Positions 51,912-60,435 of a stretch of DNA of 64,000 nucleotides are shown piece after piece; within the stretch, counting starts at the first letter, position 1; the number at the start of each line of letters is the position of its first letter. The notes under the pieces are model-generated. The model ran no database searches. It saw nothing but the letters and a program-made list of their open reading frames with translations, and had not been told where the DNA came from. Where the stretch lies: the NCBI RefSeq assembly GCF_020618775.1, contig NZ_JAESVB010000013.1, forward strand, positions 40,652 through 104,651, read 5' to 3'. This DNA is from Acidisoma silvae (GTDB taxonomy: Bacteria > Pseudomonadota > Alphaproteobacteria > Acetobacterales > Acetobacteraceae). A program made the translations under genes and the position numbers.

Positions 51912-54900
51912 TGAATTTCCGAAAGATCAGCGCTGCGTCGAAGGGTCTGCTGATCCTACGGTATTTCACGGAGAACAAGCCCGAGGCGACGGCTGAGACT
52001 GCGGCGACGGCTGGGGCGGGTGTCGATCCCGCCGGCCGCGATCTCGAAACGGGCGGGCGGATGACCGCCTACTACACCGGCCAGGACGGTCGAGCGATGT
52101 GGCGGCCGGACATGCCGCAAATGCTGGCGGATGTCATCGGCGTCGATGCGAAGCGACCGCCCCGTGACAAGGAATTGTCGCGGCTTTTCGAGGGGCGTCG
52201 CGGCGACAATGGCGAAGCCTGGTCGCAGCATAATCGCAAGCTATCGGGTTTCGATATCGTCTTCAGCCCGGATAAATCCGTGTCTCTCGCGGCAGCGTTT
52301 GCGCCCACCGATGCGGAGCGCGCGATGATCCGCAATGCAACAGACCGGGCGGCCGATCGAGCAATGCGCTTCCTCGCGTCGGAGATCGGCTGGGCACGTA
52401 AAGGCGATGGTGGGAAGGACGGTGCCGATCCGGGGGCCGTCGGTTGGATCAGCTTCCGCCATCACACTGCACGGCCCACCATGCAGGTCCAGGATGGACC
52501 CGGTGGCGAGACTTATCTGTTCGATGCGCCGGTCGCCGGCGACCCGCATGACCACATCCACAATTTCCTCATGAACGTCGTCGTGACGGCGGAAGGGCGC
52601 GTCGGTTCGCTCGACACCCGCGTCCTTACCGACGCCAAAATCAAAATGATCGGGGCCTATTTCCAGGTCTATCTCGCCGAGGAGTTGAAGCGGCTCGGCA
52701 TCGAGATTGCGGTCGGCGCCGATCACCAGGCCGTCGCCATTACCGCGATCCCCGAAGCCGCCAAGGAAGCCTTCAGCAAACGCGACAATCAGATTCTCCG
52801 CAAGGCGAAGGCCTTTGCCAAAGAGCAGGGTCTCGATTGGGAAGAGATGTCGGCCGAGAAGAAGCTCGACATCATGGAGGAAGCCAGTGCCGAGGGCCGC
52901 CTGGGCAAGATGCAGGTCGATCAGGACCGCATCTGGCGCGATCAGGCCGAGAAGCTTGGCTGGAAGCACACATCCGTCCTCGACAAGGTGGAGCACGCCG
53001 AGCTGAGCCAGGAGGACCGTTTTGAGCGGGCCTTTAGGTTCGCGGCCAAGGAGATAGCCAAGGAATTCGATACCGCCGCCGTCATCGACCATGACAAGCT
53101 CGGCATGTATGCCGCCCGGGGCCTGATCGGATTGGGCGCGCAAGGTGGCCCGAGCGATATCGCGAGGATCGTCGATTTGATCGAGGAGCGCGGCATCCAG
53201 TTGAAGGGTGAGCATGTTGCCCTGATCGTCGGCCATAGCGGCGAGAAGGTGCGGGTGACGAACTCGGCCCAGGTCCGCATCGAGGAAAGGCTCGGCGAGC
53301 TTGCCAAACGAGCTGTCCACGACAAAACGGCGGCTCTATCCGTCGATGCGATTAGCACAGCGATTGCCCGGAGTGGCTTCACCTTCACGCATGAGCAAAG
53401 GGCGGCCATCCATGCCTTTGCAGAAGGTGGCGCACTGACGATGCTCACGGGTGTTGCGGGTGCGGGCAAGACGACGCTGCTGGAGCCGCTTGTCGATGCC
53501 TGGAAGGCCGACCGCCGGTTCAGTCAAGGCGGACGGGAGGTCATCGGGGCAGCGATGGCCTGGCGGCAGGCGGACGCCTTGCAGGACGCCGGCATCGACA
53601 AGACCTACGCCATCGCCACCCTGCTCACCGAGATTGAGAGTGGCAAATTTCAGCCATCGCGGAATACGGTCCTGGTGCTCGATGAGGTCAGTCAGATCGG
53701 CCCTCGCTCGATGCTGAAGCTGCTCGAACTGCAAGCCAAAACCGGCATGACGATCAAGATGCTGGGCGACCGGGATCAGGCGCAGGCGATCGAGGCGGGC
53801 GACAGTATTGAGTTGCTGCGGCGGGTGTTGCCGCCCGAAGCGCTGCCGGGCCTGATGACCACGATGCGGCAATCGACGCGGCGCGGCCGGGAGGTCGCGG
53901 GGCTCTTCCGTGAAGGCAACGCCCAGCTCGCGCTCGACATGAAGCGGGCCGATGGTCATGCAATGATGGTCGGCGGTGACCGGGACCAGGTGGTGGCGCG
54001 CATTGCGGATCTCTACATCGCGCGTCGCGATCACCTTCTGGCATCCGGGTCCAGACGGGGTGTCACGGTCAGCGCGCCCACCAATGACGACGTGGCCGAG
54101 ATCAGTCAGGCGATCCGGGAGCGGCTGAAGAGACGCGGAGAGATCGGGGGACAGGAGAAGTCCTACCCGGCCATAGACCAGCGCGGCCAGCACTACGACC
54201 TGTCGATCGCGACCGGTGACCGGGTGCGCCTGTTCCGGCGCGTCTGGGGCCACGTCAACGGTCAGGGCCGGGATGTCGGCAACAATGGCGACGTGCTCGA
54301 GGTGCTGGCCCAGGACGCCACGCATCTCCGGGTGATGAACAAACGTGGCGAGATTGCCGATATCGAGTGGCGCCGGTTGCGGGATGAGAAGACCGGCCGT
54401 CTCTTGCTGGGTTTTGGGCACGCCCTGACGATCGACGCGGCGCAGGGCCTGACCTCGGACGAGCATATCAACGCCCTGCCCCGTGGCACCGCCGGCGTGA
54501 CAGCCTTCACGACCTACGTGGCTGAAAGCCGGAGCCGAGGCGCGAGCTGGACCGTGATCTCGGAGGGCGCGCTGCTCGAAGCCGAACGGCACCGCCAGGC
54601 CATGGGCGACATCACGCCCATCACCAAGGAAAAACTCTGGAAACGGGCGGCCGAGGATATGTCCGAGAAGCCCTACAAGGCGCTTGGTATCGACCTCCTG
54701 GCCGAAGCGATACACGATCGGGAGTCGGCGATCGACGCCTTCATGAAGACCCACCAAACCATGGAAGCCGCCGTCCAGGCCGACCCTGCGATCGGCAAGA
54801 AAGCCTTTAGCCGCCTGCGGGCCGCCGCGGTCAATGACACCTTGGGCCGGCATCTCTCGGCGCTGGATTCGGCCATTGCCGCCAATGCAAACCTGTCTCG

Positions 54901-55033
54901 CGATACAGCGAAGGGCGCTGAGGCCGCCGCCCATCTGGCGAAACTTCGTGCCGACGCGCGAGCCGCGGCCGGGCGCATGGAGCAGATCGCACCGTCTGAG
55001 CGACCGCAATCATCGCCGAGCGTCTCGTTTTAG
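51908..55033 (+). CDS. MOBF-class conjugative relaxase-helicase (TrwC/TraI-like)
   Basis: 1041 residues. The N-terminal relaxase domain (about 1-300) has candidate catalytic tyrosines near the N-terminus (Y19, Y55, Y56) and the metal-binding histidine triad in DPHDHIHNF (H214, H216, H218), the 3H signature. It nicks the transfer origin and stays bound to the strand. The C-terminal helicase domain has Walker A GVAGAGKT (515-522), Walker B LVLDEVSQIG and later RecD-type motifs (GFGHALTIDAAQGLTSDEHI). The class is normally found with F/W-type pili, whereas the secretion system here is Dot/Icm-like. Confidence 0.92.
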   Translation: MMNFRKISAASKGLLILRYFTENKPEATAETAATAGAGVDPAGRDLETGGRMTAYYTGQDGRAMWRPDMPQMLADVIGVDAKRPPRDKELSRLFEGRRGDNGEAWSQHNRKLSGFDIVFSPDKSVSLAAAFAPTDAERAMIRNATDRAADRAMRFLASEIGWARKGDGGKDGADPGAVGWISFRHHTARPTMQVQDGPGGETYLFDAPVAGDPHDHIHNFLMNVVVTAEGRVGSLDTRVLTDAKIKMIGAYFQVYLAEELKRLGIEIAVGADHQAVAITAIPEAAKEAFSKRDNQILRKAKAFAKEQGLDWEEMSAEKKLDIMEEASAEGRLGKMQVDQDRIWRDQAEKLGWKHTSVLDKVEHAELSQEDRFERAFRFAAKEIAKEFDTAAVIDHDKLGMYAARGLIGLGAQGGPSDIARIVDLIEERGIQLKGEHVALIVGHSGEKVRVTNSAQVRIEERLGELAKRAVHDKTAALSVDAISTAIARSGFTFTHEQRAAIHAFAEGGALTMLTGVAGAGKTTLLEPLVDAWKADRRFSQGGREVIGAAMAWRQADALQDAGIDKTYAIATLLTEIESGKFQPSRNTVLVLDEVSQIGPRSMLKLLELQAKTGMTIKMLGDRDQAQAIEAGDSIELLRRVLPPEALPGLMTTMRQSTRRGREVAGLFREGNAQLALDMKRADGHAMMVGGDRDQVVARIADLYIARRDHLLASGSRRGVTVSAPTNDDVAEISQAIRERLKRRGEIGGQEKSYPAIDQRGQHYDLSIATGDRVRLFRRVWGHVNGQGRDVGNNGDVLEVLAQDATHLRVMNKRGEIADIEWRRLRDEKTGRLLLGFGHALTIDAAQGLTSDEHINALPRGTAGVTAFTTYVAESRSRGASWTVISEGALLEAERHRQAMGDITPITKEKLWKRAAEDMSEKPYKALGIDLLAEAIHDRESAIDAFMKTHQTMEAAVQADPAIGKKAFSRLRAAAVNDTLGRHLSALDSAIAANANLSRDTAKGAEAAAHLAKLRADARAAAGRMEQIAPSERPQSSPSVSF

Positions 55034-55119
55034 GCCGCCTGAAGATATCAAGACCGGTAAGGTTCGGCCGCGATCTATAAGGTCCGACCGGGCTCGGGAT
55101 CGCTGGGCAGCGTGGGTTC

Positions 55120-55743
55120 CTAACGCCCGCGCGTCCCACCCGGCTTTTGCTGCATGTCGGATGGGATCGCACTGGCTGCCCATTCCGGGAGAAGCTGTGA
55201 CAGATGCTTGGTACGTCCAGCTTCCCGAAAGAGGAGGAGTCGGCGTCGCGGGCCGCTGTTGTCGAACACAAACGCCCGATCGGCGATCATCAGTGCAATC
55301 GCTAGGTGGTCCATGCTGCGGCTATAGCGGCGCAGCACGTCCACCATCGGCACGTCGTGGCCGCCACGCTGCACGCGGGAATGGACACGGGCGGCCGAGA
55401 GATCGGCATCTTCCAACCCGACGAACACAACGTTGATGCGATAGCCGGCTGTCTGGGCGCGGCGCATAAGGTCCAGCTCACTTCGGCCGGTCAGCGTCGT
55501 CTCGATGCCGAAGGATTTGCCACTCTTCAGAAGTCCTTCGCGCATGACAACTGCTGCGCGGCCGGCTTTGATTAGACGGCCGATATCGGTCCTGGGGCTA
55601 TTGAAAGGCGGGTCGATGCCGGTCAGGTCGCGCGCGATATCGTCCGGATTAACGATCGGAATCCTGCCCCGCACATGCTGAGCGACGAGCGTCGATTTCC
55701 CGGCGCCATTCGGGCCGGCGAACACCCAAAGCTGGGCGGTCAC
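55120..55743 (-). CDS. Zeta-toxin-like P-loop kinase
   Basis: 207 residues. Walker A FAGPNGAGKST (8-18), then VNPDDIARDLTG and a late arginine (ARVHSRVQRGGHDVP), matching zeta-toxin/UDP-GlcNAc-kinase type proteins, which phosphorylate a cell-wall precursor. The upstream 83-residue partner overlaps by four bases (GTGA), as toxin-antitoxin pairs do. It lies directly after the relaxase gene, convergent to it. A non-toxic kinase is the alternative. Confidence 0.75.
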   Translation of the reverse strand: MTAQLWVFAGPNGAGKSTLVAQHVRGRIPIVNPDDIARDLTGIDPPFNSPRTDIGRLIKAGRAAVVMREGLLKSGKSFGIETTLTGRSELDLMRRAQTAGYRINVVFVGLEDADLSAARVHSRVQRGGHDVPMVDVLRRYSRSMDHLAIALMIADRAFVFDNSGPRRRLLLFREAGRTKHLSQLLPEWAASAIPSDMQQKPGGTRGR

Positions 55744-55991
55744 GCAGCGGCCTGCACAACCCTCTCGACGCCCTGGTGAAATGACACCATTTCGCGCCGC
55801 CCGTCCGGGTATTGCTTGACAATCAAGCCCTTCGGCGTATCGCCTTCGCGGAAGTAGATGGGGAAGCCCGCCGCCAGATGCTCTTTGGCGGCACGGCCGT
55901 CATCGCGCGCCATATCAGCGCCGAATTCGGTCCAGAAGGACCGCTCCTCCGCGTCATTCATCTCGTCTAAGTTCTCGATGCTGAACTGCAT
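55740..55991 (-). CDS. Putative antitoxin partner of zeta-like protein
   Basis: 83 residues, acidic N-terminus (FSIENLDEMNDAEERSFWTE), a central beta-like stretch (FPIYFREGDTPKGLIVKQYP). Not the classical epsilon antitoxin. ATG 55991 is chosen because GGAGAAACC precedes it. Its order and overlap with the kinase suggest an inhibitor; unproven. Confidence 0.6.
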   Translation of the reverse strand: MQFSIENLDEMNDAEERSFWTEFGADMARDDGRAAKEHLAAGFPIYFREGDTPKGLIVKQYPDGRREMVSFHQGVERVVQAAA

Positions 55992-56340
55992 GGTTTCTCC
56001 AATATATGACAATTTTCGCTGGGATGCGAGAGGCTGAGCGGCGAGCGACAGACAGGGCCGTCGTATCCTGTAAGAGCACGTCGATACGCGCGGCCTGCTC
56101 GGGGCCGTTCAGAGCCACTCGTCTGACAGCTTCCCGGAACGATGTTCGAGGTTCACAATAGAGGGCTTTGTTGGACGAACGACGGTCGCTGTTCTGACAC
56201 CCCGTCTTAGCAGGGTGCCTTAGGGTCTAAACTCAATCAGCCGAACCGCCGAGAATTGGTGGAAAGCGGGCCCTGAACAACCCTTCGCCAGGCCAGCGGG
56301 CTGGGTTACAACAAAATGGCGTGAGAAGAGGAACACAACA
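55992..56340. other. Intergenic region
   Basis: 349 bases. On the minus strand an open frame without start (NKALYCEPRTSFREAVRRVA near 56020-56180) hints at a gene remnant, but no family was recognised. No repeat or RNA gene seen. Confidence 0.4.
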
Positions 56341-56707
56341 TGATTGCGAGAAGTCCTGAACATGCGATCGAGCTTCTGGATGACGCGTTCGTGGCGATGT
56401 CGATGCAGTGCTTCGCTATTACGAAGAGGTCGCTGTGGTGATCCCCCAGCCCGGCACAGAGGCGCGTGGTGCTAACGAACTCAGGACACTCTACGGCTCC
56501 TTCATGAAGCCTGGAACAACGGCAAAGCAGATCAAGACTCATGTTACTGAGGCCGACGGCATCGCCTTGTTCACGTCACGATGGTCTCTCACCATCGGTG
56601 ACGAGCCTCCGCAGGAGTTCATCGCGACGACCGTCTTTCGGCGGCAGTCGGACGGTGGCTGGAAAGCGTTGATAGACAACGCTCGCGGACCACTCGTACT
56701 CGACTAG
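56341..56707 (+). pseudogene. NTF2/SnoaL-like protein, frameshifted
   Basis: Start MIARSPEHAIELLDDAFVA reads well from 56341, but the frame then fails; the sequence continues in another frame (DVDAVLRYYEEVAVVIPQPG, to the stop at 56707). The joined protein would be an NTF2/SnoaL-like small enzyme or binding protein of about 120 residues. A small indel lies near 56395-56400. A true mutation or a sequencing error are both possible. A 100-residue fragment beginning at an internal codon is otherwise open. Confidence 0.65.
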
Positions 56708-56804
56708 ATCAAGAGTCCGCTCAGGTCCGCAGTCGACCCGCCGATCAGTGCAGGTTTTGAAATCCGCAAAGCGACCATTTCGGTCGTTGCTTTGTGGTTT
56801 CAGC

Positions 56805-57431
56805 TCAACGCCGAACGCCGTCGATTACCGTTCTGACGCGCGCGCCTTGCTCCTTTCGGATTGCTGGAAGCGAGAGGCCGCTGGCGAGCATTTCCTCGAT
56901 GAGATCAATATGCAGCGCTGCCAGTAAGGCATGGGCGGTATATAGGGCCTCGCTCGCCGTTGAACGGCCCATAGCGTCCTCTATTAGCGCCTGCGTCTGC
57001 CCATGCATCCATTTGTAGTGGGCTGATTGCAGTAGCCCTGACCTAGTTTCGCGGGCGCGGATGAGGTGGCGGTTCTCCAATTTGAATGTCAGGATCTCAT
57101 CCAAGAACGCAACGAGTCGCTCTAGCGGAGGGGTCTCGGCCACGAACGGCGGCGCGCCGCTCTCCACCCCCTCGCGCAGGGCCGTGATCTTGGCCGCCCA
57201 GAGTGTGTCGAGAAGCCCGTCACGGCTGCCGAAGGCGCGGAAAAGCGTGCCCTTGCCGACACCGGCGGCGGCGGCGATGGCGTCCATCGTGACATCGCCC
57301 GGAACATCGCTGGTGGCAAACAGCGCGTCGGCGGCGGCGAGCATACGCGCAGGCGAGAGCGGGGGGCGCCCTCGACGGATATCTTGCGTTTCGGACCCCT
57401 GGTCCGATATAAGGCGAGGAATTGGACCCAT
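56805..57431 (-). CDS. TetR-family regulator
   Basis: 208 residues from the ATG at 57431. HTH: DVTMDAIAAAAGVGKGTLFR then AFGSRDGLLDTLW (about 45-80), preceded by the RRGRPPLSPARMLAAADAL stretch. Divergent from the NTF2-like gene at 57460, which it probably represses. Two copies of a GGACC-N3-GGTCC palindrome overlap its first codons, so its true start may lie slightly downstream or the mRNA may be almost leaderless. Confidence 0.85.
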   Translation of the reverse strand: MGPIPRLISDQGSETQDIRRGRPPLSPARMLAAADALFATSDVPGDVTMDAIAAAAGVGKGTLFRAFGSRDGLLDTLWAAKITALREGVESGAPPFVAETPPLERLVAFLDEILTFKLENRHLIRARETRSGLLQSAHYKWMHGQTQALIEDAMGRSTASEALYTAHALLAALHIDLIEEMLASGLSLPAIRKEQGARVRTVIDGVRR

Positions 57432-57436
57432 GGTCC
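57393..57436. promoter_or_regulatory. Paired palindromic operators for TetR regulator
   Basis: GGACC-CCT-GGTCC (57393-57405) and GGACC-CAT-GGTCC (57424-57436), centres 31 bases apart (three helical turns), in the space between the TetR gene and the divergent NTF2-like gene. Identical arms make them likely binding sites of the TetR protein. Confidence 0.75.
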
Positions 57437-57459
57437 GCAATTCTTAGCAAGGAGCTTCC

Positions 57460-57861
57460 ATGCCACCAACATCTGTTTTGCCTGACTGGTTTGAGCAAGC
57501 CATTGCGGCGCTCAGAGCCGGCGATGTCGAAGGCTGGATGGCAATCTATGCGCCGGATGCAGTTCATGAATTTCCGTTCGCACTCGAAGGGGCTCCTCGC
57601 GAGCTGGTTGGGCGCGATGCCATCAAGGCCTATATGAGCCAGCTGCCGTCGCGCATTCGCTTCGGCGCACTCAGCAATGTGCGGGTTCGCGAGGCGGGTG
57701 ATGAGGTAATCATAGAAGCCACGGGGCATCACCGGCGCATCCCAGACGATGCTGCCAGAGAGCTAAGTTATGTCTGGTTCATCACGTTGCGTGACGGCAA
57801 GGTGGCACGCTTCCGGGATTATATGAATCCGCTACAACTGTCGCGCTCACCTACTGCGTAA
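57460..57861 (+). CDS. NTF2/SnoaL-like protein
   Basis: 133 residues. Conical-barrel fold signatures WFEQAIAALRAGDVEGWMAI with YAPDAVHEFPFALEG at the N-terminus and SYVWFITLRDGKVARFRDYM at the C-terminus. Such proteins are small cyclases, isomerases, dehydratases or carrier-like binders; the reaction is not predictable. AAGGAG precedes the ATG. Divergent to the TetR gene and under its paired operators. Confidence 0.85.
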   Translation: MPPTSVLPDWFEQAIAALRAGDVEGWMAIYAPDAVHEFPFALEGAPRELVGRDAIKAYMSQLPSRIRFGALSNVRVREAGDEVIIEATGHHRRIPDDAARELSYVWFITLRDGKVARFRDYMNPLQLSRSPTA

Positions 57862-57913
57862 GCAGACAGATCGCTTCCCACCCACCCCAGCCGCCTTTGA
57901 TTGGGTTTTCATC

Positions 57914-58648
57914 CTAGTGCTTTGCCGCACCCGCAGGGCTTGCCGCCTGCAGGTTCACGTCGGCCGAGACCGTCGCCGACACGCTTTGGCCGTCGGGCGT
58001 GGAGATCGGCGCCGCCATGGCCGCCATCATCATCGGACGGGGCCGGGCGAAAAACGGCGTCGGGGGGCTGTTGCCGCCGGTAAGGTCGATGTCCTGATAG
58101 CCGGCGACCGTCAAGCCGAGTGCGCTGGCAGCCTCGGATGCTTCCTGCCTGAGTTTGGATAGCGCCTCGAAACGTGCCTTCCGGCCGGCGGCGTCCAGAT
58201 CGTCTTGGGGAACCTGCCAGCCGAGATTGCCGATGGTAAGGCCGAGCCCCTGAAGCTGGCCGACGAGCGTGAGCAGGGCCTCTGAGTCGGTGCTGCGCAC
58301 CTCCAGCGTCTGGTTGGCGAGCCAGTGGGCCGGCACTCCGTTGGCGCGATCGACAAAGCTGGTCGAATAGTCCTGGAACACGGCCTGGACGCCAGCGACC
58401 TTGCCTGCCAGCGCCGATGCCTGGGCCATCAGGCCGTTGACGCGGCGCTGTGCCGTGACGGCGATCGGCGTGTCGGCACTGGCCACAAGGTCTGCCACCA
58501 GCAGGCTAGGCGTGACCTTGATGGTGGCGGTTTCGGCGAGGTGAAGGATAGGCGCGGCGTTAGCCGTTACTGGCAGCGCACAAGTCTGAGCGAGCGCCGC
58601 CTGGGTAGCCGCAGTGGTCATCAGTAGGGCACAGATAGCGAGACGCAT
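57914..58648 (-). CDS. Exported SIMPL-domain (DUF541) protein
   Basis: 244 residues. Signal peptide (LAICALLMTTAATQAALAQ), then a SIMPL domain (about 35-235): LAETATIKVTPSLLVADLVA, TDSEALLTLVGQLQGLGLTI, LRQEASEAASALGLTVAGYQ. These periplasmic proteins form oligomers and have no settled function. GGAGGG precedes the ATG. Not preceded by the regulon element, so it may be cargo rather than transfer machinery. Confidence 0.85.
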   Translation of the reverse strand: MRLAICALLMTTAATQAALAQTCALPVTANAAPILHLAETATIKVTPSLLVADLVASADTPIAVTAQRRVNGLMAQASALAGKVAGVQAVFQDYSTSFVDRANGVPAHWLANQTLEVRSTDSEALLTLVGQLQGLGLTIGNLGWQVPQDDLDAAGRKARFEALSKLRQEASEAASALGLTVAGYQDIDLTGGNSPPTPFFARPRPMMMAAMAAPISTPDGQSVSATVSADVNLQAASPAGAAKH

Positions 58649-58692
58649 CAGGCTCCCTCCAAAGGGATGAAAGCCTCTTTTGCAGCCTATTT

Positions 58693-59484
58693 CTACGAAT
58701 CGCGCGCTTGGGGGGTCAGCCCATTTCGCACCGGAGCGTGCAGGAAGTGGTCGGCCATTTCCGACCCTTCGCGGATCGCGGCGTCGAGCTTGTGGATCGC
58801 GAAGCCCTCATCCTGAAAAAAGCTGGGCGATTCCTTGATCTGGACCTTGTTCCACCAGACCTCGATCTGCTTGAGCGTGTAGCACATAGCCTGGCGATCC
58901 AAGCCCGTGAACTCAGTGACAATCTCGCCGATGCCGGTCCTGCGAATATGCGGCGTCCGTCTGGGCGCGGTGACCACGACGAACCGAGCCAACTCGGCCG
59001 GAATGGGCAGGACGACTGACCCGTCCTGGGAAGGCTGCCCGTCTACCGAGTAAGAACCGGACCTGCGGATTTGCGGGAGGACTTCATCCGTGACCCAGGT
59101 CTGGAAGGCCTCGGCCTGCGGCTTCCGCGATTTGAAAATGAGAACGTAAAGCGCGCTTTCGTTAATCAGGTTGACGGTCTGTGCGCCGCCAAGGGTGTCC
59201 AAGATGCTGACACCCTTCTGGGAGGCCCGCAAAGCTTTGACTGCCTGACGAGGATTTGCCAGATCCAGCACGGCGCAAACTTCTGCAGCGACAAACCAAG
59301 TGCGCCCGTTGGCATAGAAGGCTCTAATCAATTCTCCCTGGAAGCGATATTCACCGACCACGGCTTCCCGAAGGTCCACCTTCTCTTCCGGCCGGACACC
59401 GCTAACCCCCTGATCCGGTTGCCCTTCAACGGCGGCGCTTGGCGCCGATTTCGCGCCAATCTTCGACGCATGTTCACGTTTCAT
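58693..59484 (-). CDS. BRO-N-domain (phage antirepressor-like) protein
   Basis: 263 residues. The Bro-N domain covers about 45-150 (YRFQGELIRAFYANGRTWFV, AAEVCAVLDLANPRQAVKAL, ALYVLIFKSRKPQAEAFQTW), typical of phage antirepressors and related DNA-binding proteins. The C-terminal 110 residues are not recognised. It has its own regulon promoter, so it is produced with the transfer genes and may counter a repressor in donor or recipient. That role is inferred. Confidence 0.85.
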   Translation of the reverse strand: MKREHASKIGAKSAPSAAVEGQPDQGVSGVRPEEKVDLREAVVGEYRFQGELIRAFYANGRTWFVAAEVCAVLDLANPRQAVKALRASQKGVSILDTLGGAQTVNLINESALYVLIFKSRKPQAEAFQTWVTDEVLPQIRRSGSYSVDGQPSQDGSVVLPIPAELARFVVVTAPRRTPHIRRTGIGEIVTEFTGLDRQAMCYTLKQIEVWWNKVQIKESPSFFQDEGFAIHKLDAAIREGSEMADHFLHAPVRNGLTPQARDS

Positions 59485-59534
59485 TCTGTTTTCCTCGCGA
59501 TACCCCGGAAACCTTTTTCCGGTTTTCGGAAGTC

Positions 59535-59560
59535 ATTTTCCGGCGAACAAATGCGAACGG
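59535..59560 (-). promoter_or_regulatory. Transfer-regulon promoter element, site 13
   Basis: Minus strand CCGTTCGCA, 11-base spacer, GAAAAT. It ends 51 bases before the BRO gene. Confidence 0.6.
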
Positions 59561-59769
59561 CGACCTTTTAAGGGCGATCACAGAGCTGTGAACGAACGGA
59601 CGGGTAACGCGATCACGCGCCCGTTACCTTCCGGAAGCCCGGACAAAAAGCATCGGGGATGCATTGGTCCATATATCCCAATTTCATGGAACTCTGATGG
59701 CACCTCAATGGCATCGCCACAGAACTCCGATGGAACCGGCGGAGCCATCTAAAGCGAGAAATCGTGTCG

Positions 59770-59795
59770 CCGTTCGCAAATGCACCCGCGATCAT
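59770..59795 (+). promoter_or_regulatory. Transfer-regulon promoter element, site 14
   Basis: CCGTTCGCA, 11-base spacer, GATCAT. The hexamer lies in a perfect palindrome CCCGCGAT-C-ATCGCGGG (59785-59801) that ends one base before the ATG at 59803; the mRNA would be nearly leaderless. Confidence 0.6.
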
Positions 59796-59802
59796 CGCGG
59801 GC

Positions 59803-60399
59803 ATGAACAGCGTCAGCACTACGCCACCGTTCCGGAAGAAGCGCCTACAGGCCTATCGCGGCCGTGGGGACATCTATGCCTGGCTCCGGACGCATTGCCA
59901 TACGGTTGCTGAGCGGCTCGCGGCTGATCAAACGTCGTGGTCCTACATCGCGGCTGAGATGGTTCGCCACGGCGTAGCCGGGCGGGCCGGTGAGGCACCC
60001 ACAGCGAACGCTGTGCTGCGTGTCTGGCAGAGAGTGCTGCGAGACATGGAAACGAGCGGCGAGAAGCCGGGCCAAAAGACGACGCGGCCGAAGCCACCAT
60101 CACGCTTCCCAAAGGACTGGTCGCCGACCGTCCTGCGGGAACAGGAGATCCCGGTCCCGGCCTATCTCAGGCCGGCCGGTGCCCAGGTGCCGGCATACCT
60201 GAGACCCCCGACGACACAACCAACTCTTCCGCCCCCTGCCCGCGCGCAGAGCGTGGAACGAGTGGTCGAGGTGGCGACACCGGTATCTCAGGCCGAGCCG
60301 GGATCGGACGAATACGTCCGGGAGCAGCTTGCCTCGATCAGAGAACGGCTTGGAGGCAACGACTGGTACTTGAACCCAGGCGTGAAGAAGCGGCCGTGA
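59803..60399 (+). CDS. Hypothetical protein, possible DNA-binding
   Basis: 198 residues. The N-terminal third is helical with a helix-turn-helix-like stretch (WSYIAAEMVRHGVAGRAGEA, ANAVLRVWQRVLRDMETSG); the middle is Pro-rich with a short repeat (VPAYLRPAGAQ, VPAYLRPPTTQ), and the C-terminus is helical. ATG 59803 is chosen because the in-frame GTG upstream would place the promoter inside the gene. First gene of an operon with the P-loop ATPase. Confidence 0.6.
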   Translation: MNSVSTTPPFRKKRLQAYRGRGDIYAWLRTHCHTVAERLAADQTSWSYIAAEMVRHGVAGRAGEAPTANAVLRVWQRVLRDMETSGEKPGQKTTRPKPPSRFPKDWSPTVLREQEIPVPAYLRPAGAQVPAYLRPPTTQPTLPPPARAQSVERVVEVATPVSQAEPGSDEYVREQLASIRERLGGNDWYLNPGVKKRP

Positions 60400-60435
60400 C
60401 CCATGACCAAGCCTAACACCCAGAGGAGAAAGACG

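Larger units (their letters stand above)
59485..59802. other. Divergent control region with short repeats
   Basis: 318 bases between two divergent regulon promoters (sites 13 and 14). It holds direct repeats GAACTCTGATGGCACC (59689-59704) and GAACTCCGATGGAACC (59722-59737), a related CTCAATGGCATC between them, and an inverted repeat GGTAACG / CGTTACC near 59600-59630. It could be an origin of transfer or replication, or a cluster of operators. Confidence 0.45.

Noticed and set aside
52241..53320. Long frame opposite the relaxase gene
   Set aside because: Antisense to a recognised relaxase with conserved motifs; typical of high-GC DNA.
60163..60215. Repeated VPAYLRP coding segment as a DNA repeat element
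   Set aside because: Explained by a short amino-acid repeat in a Pro-rich linker.
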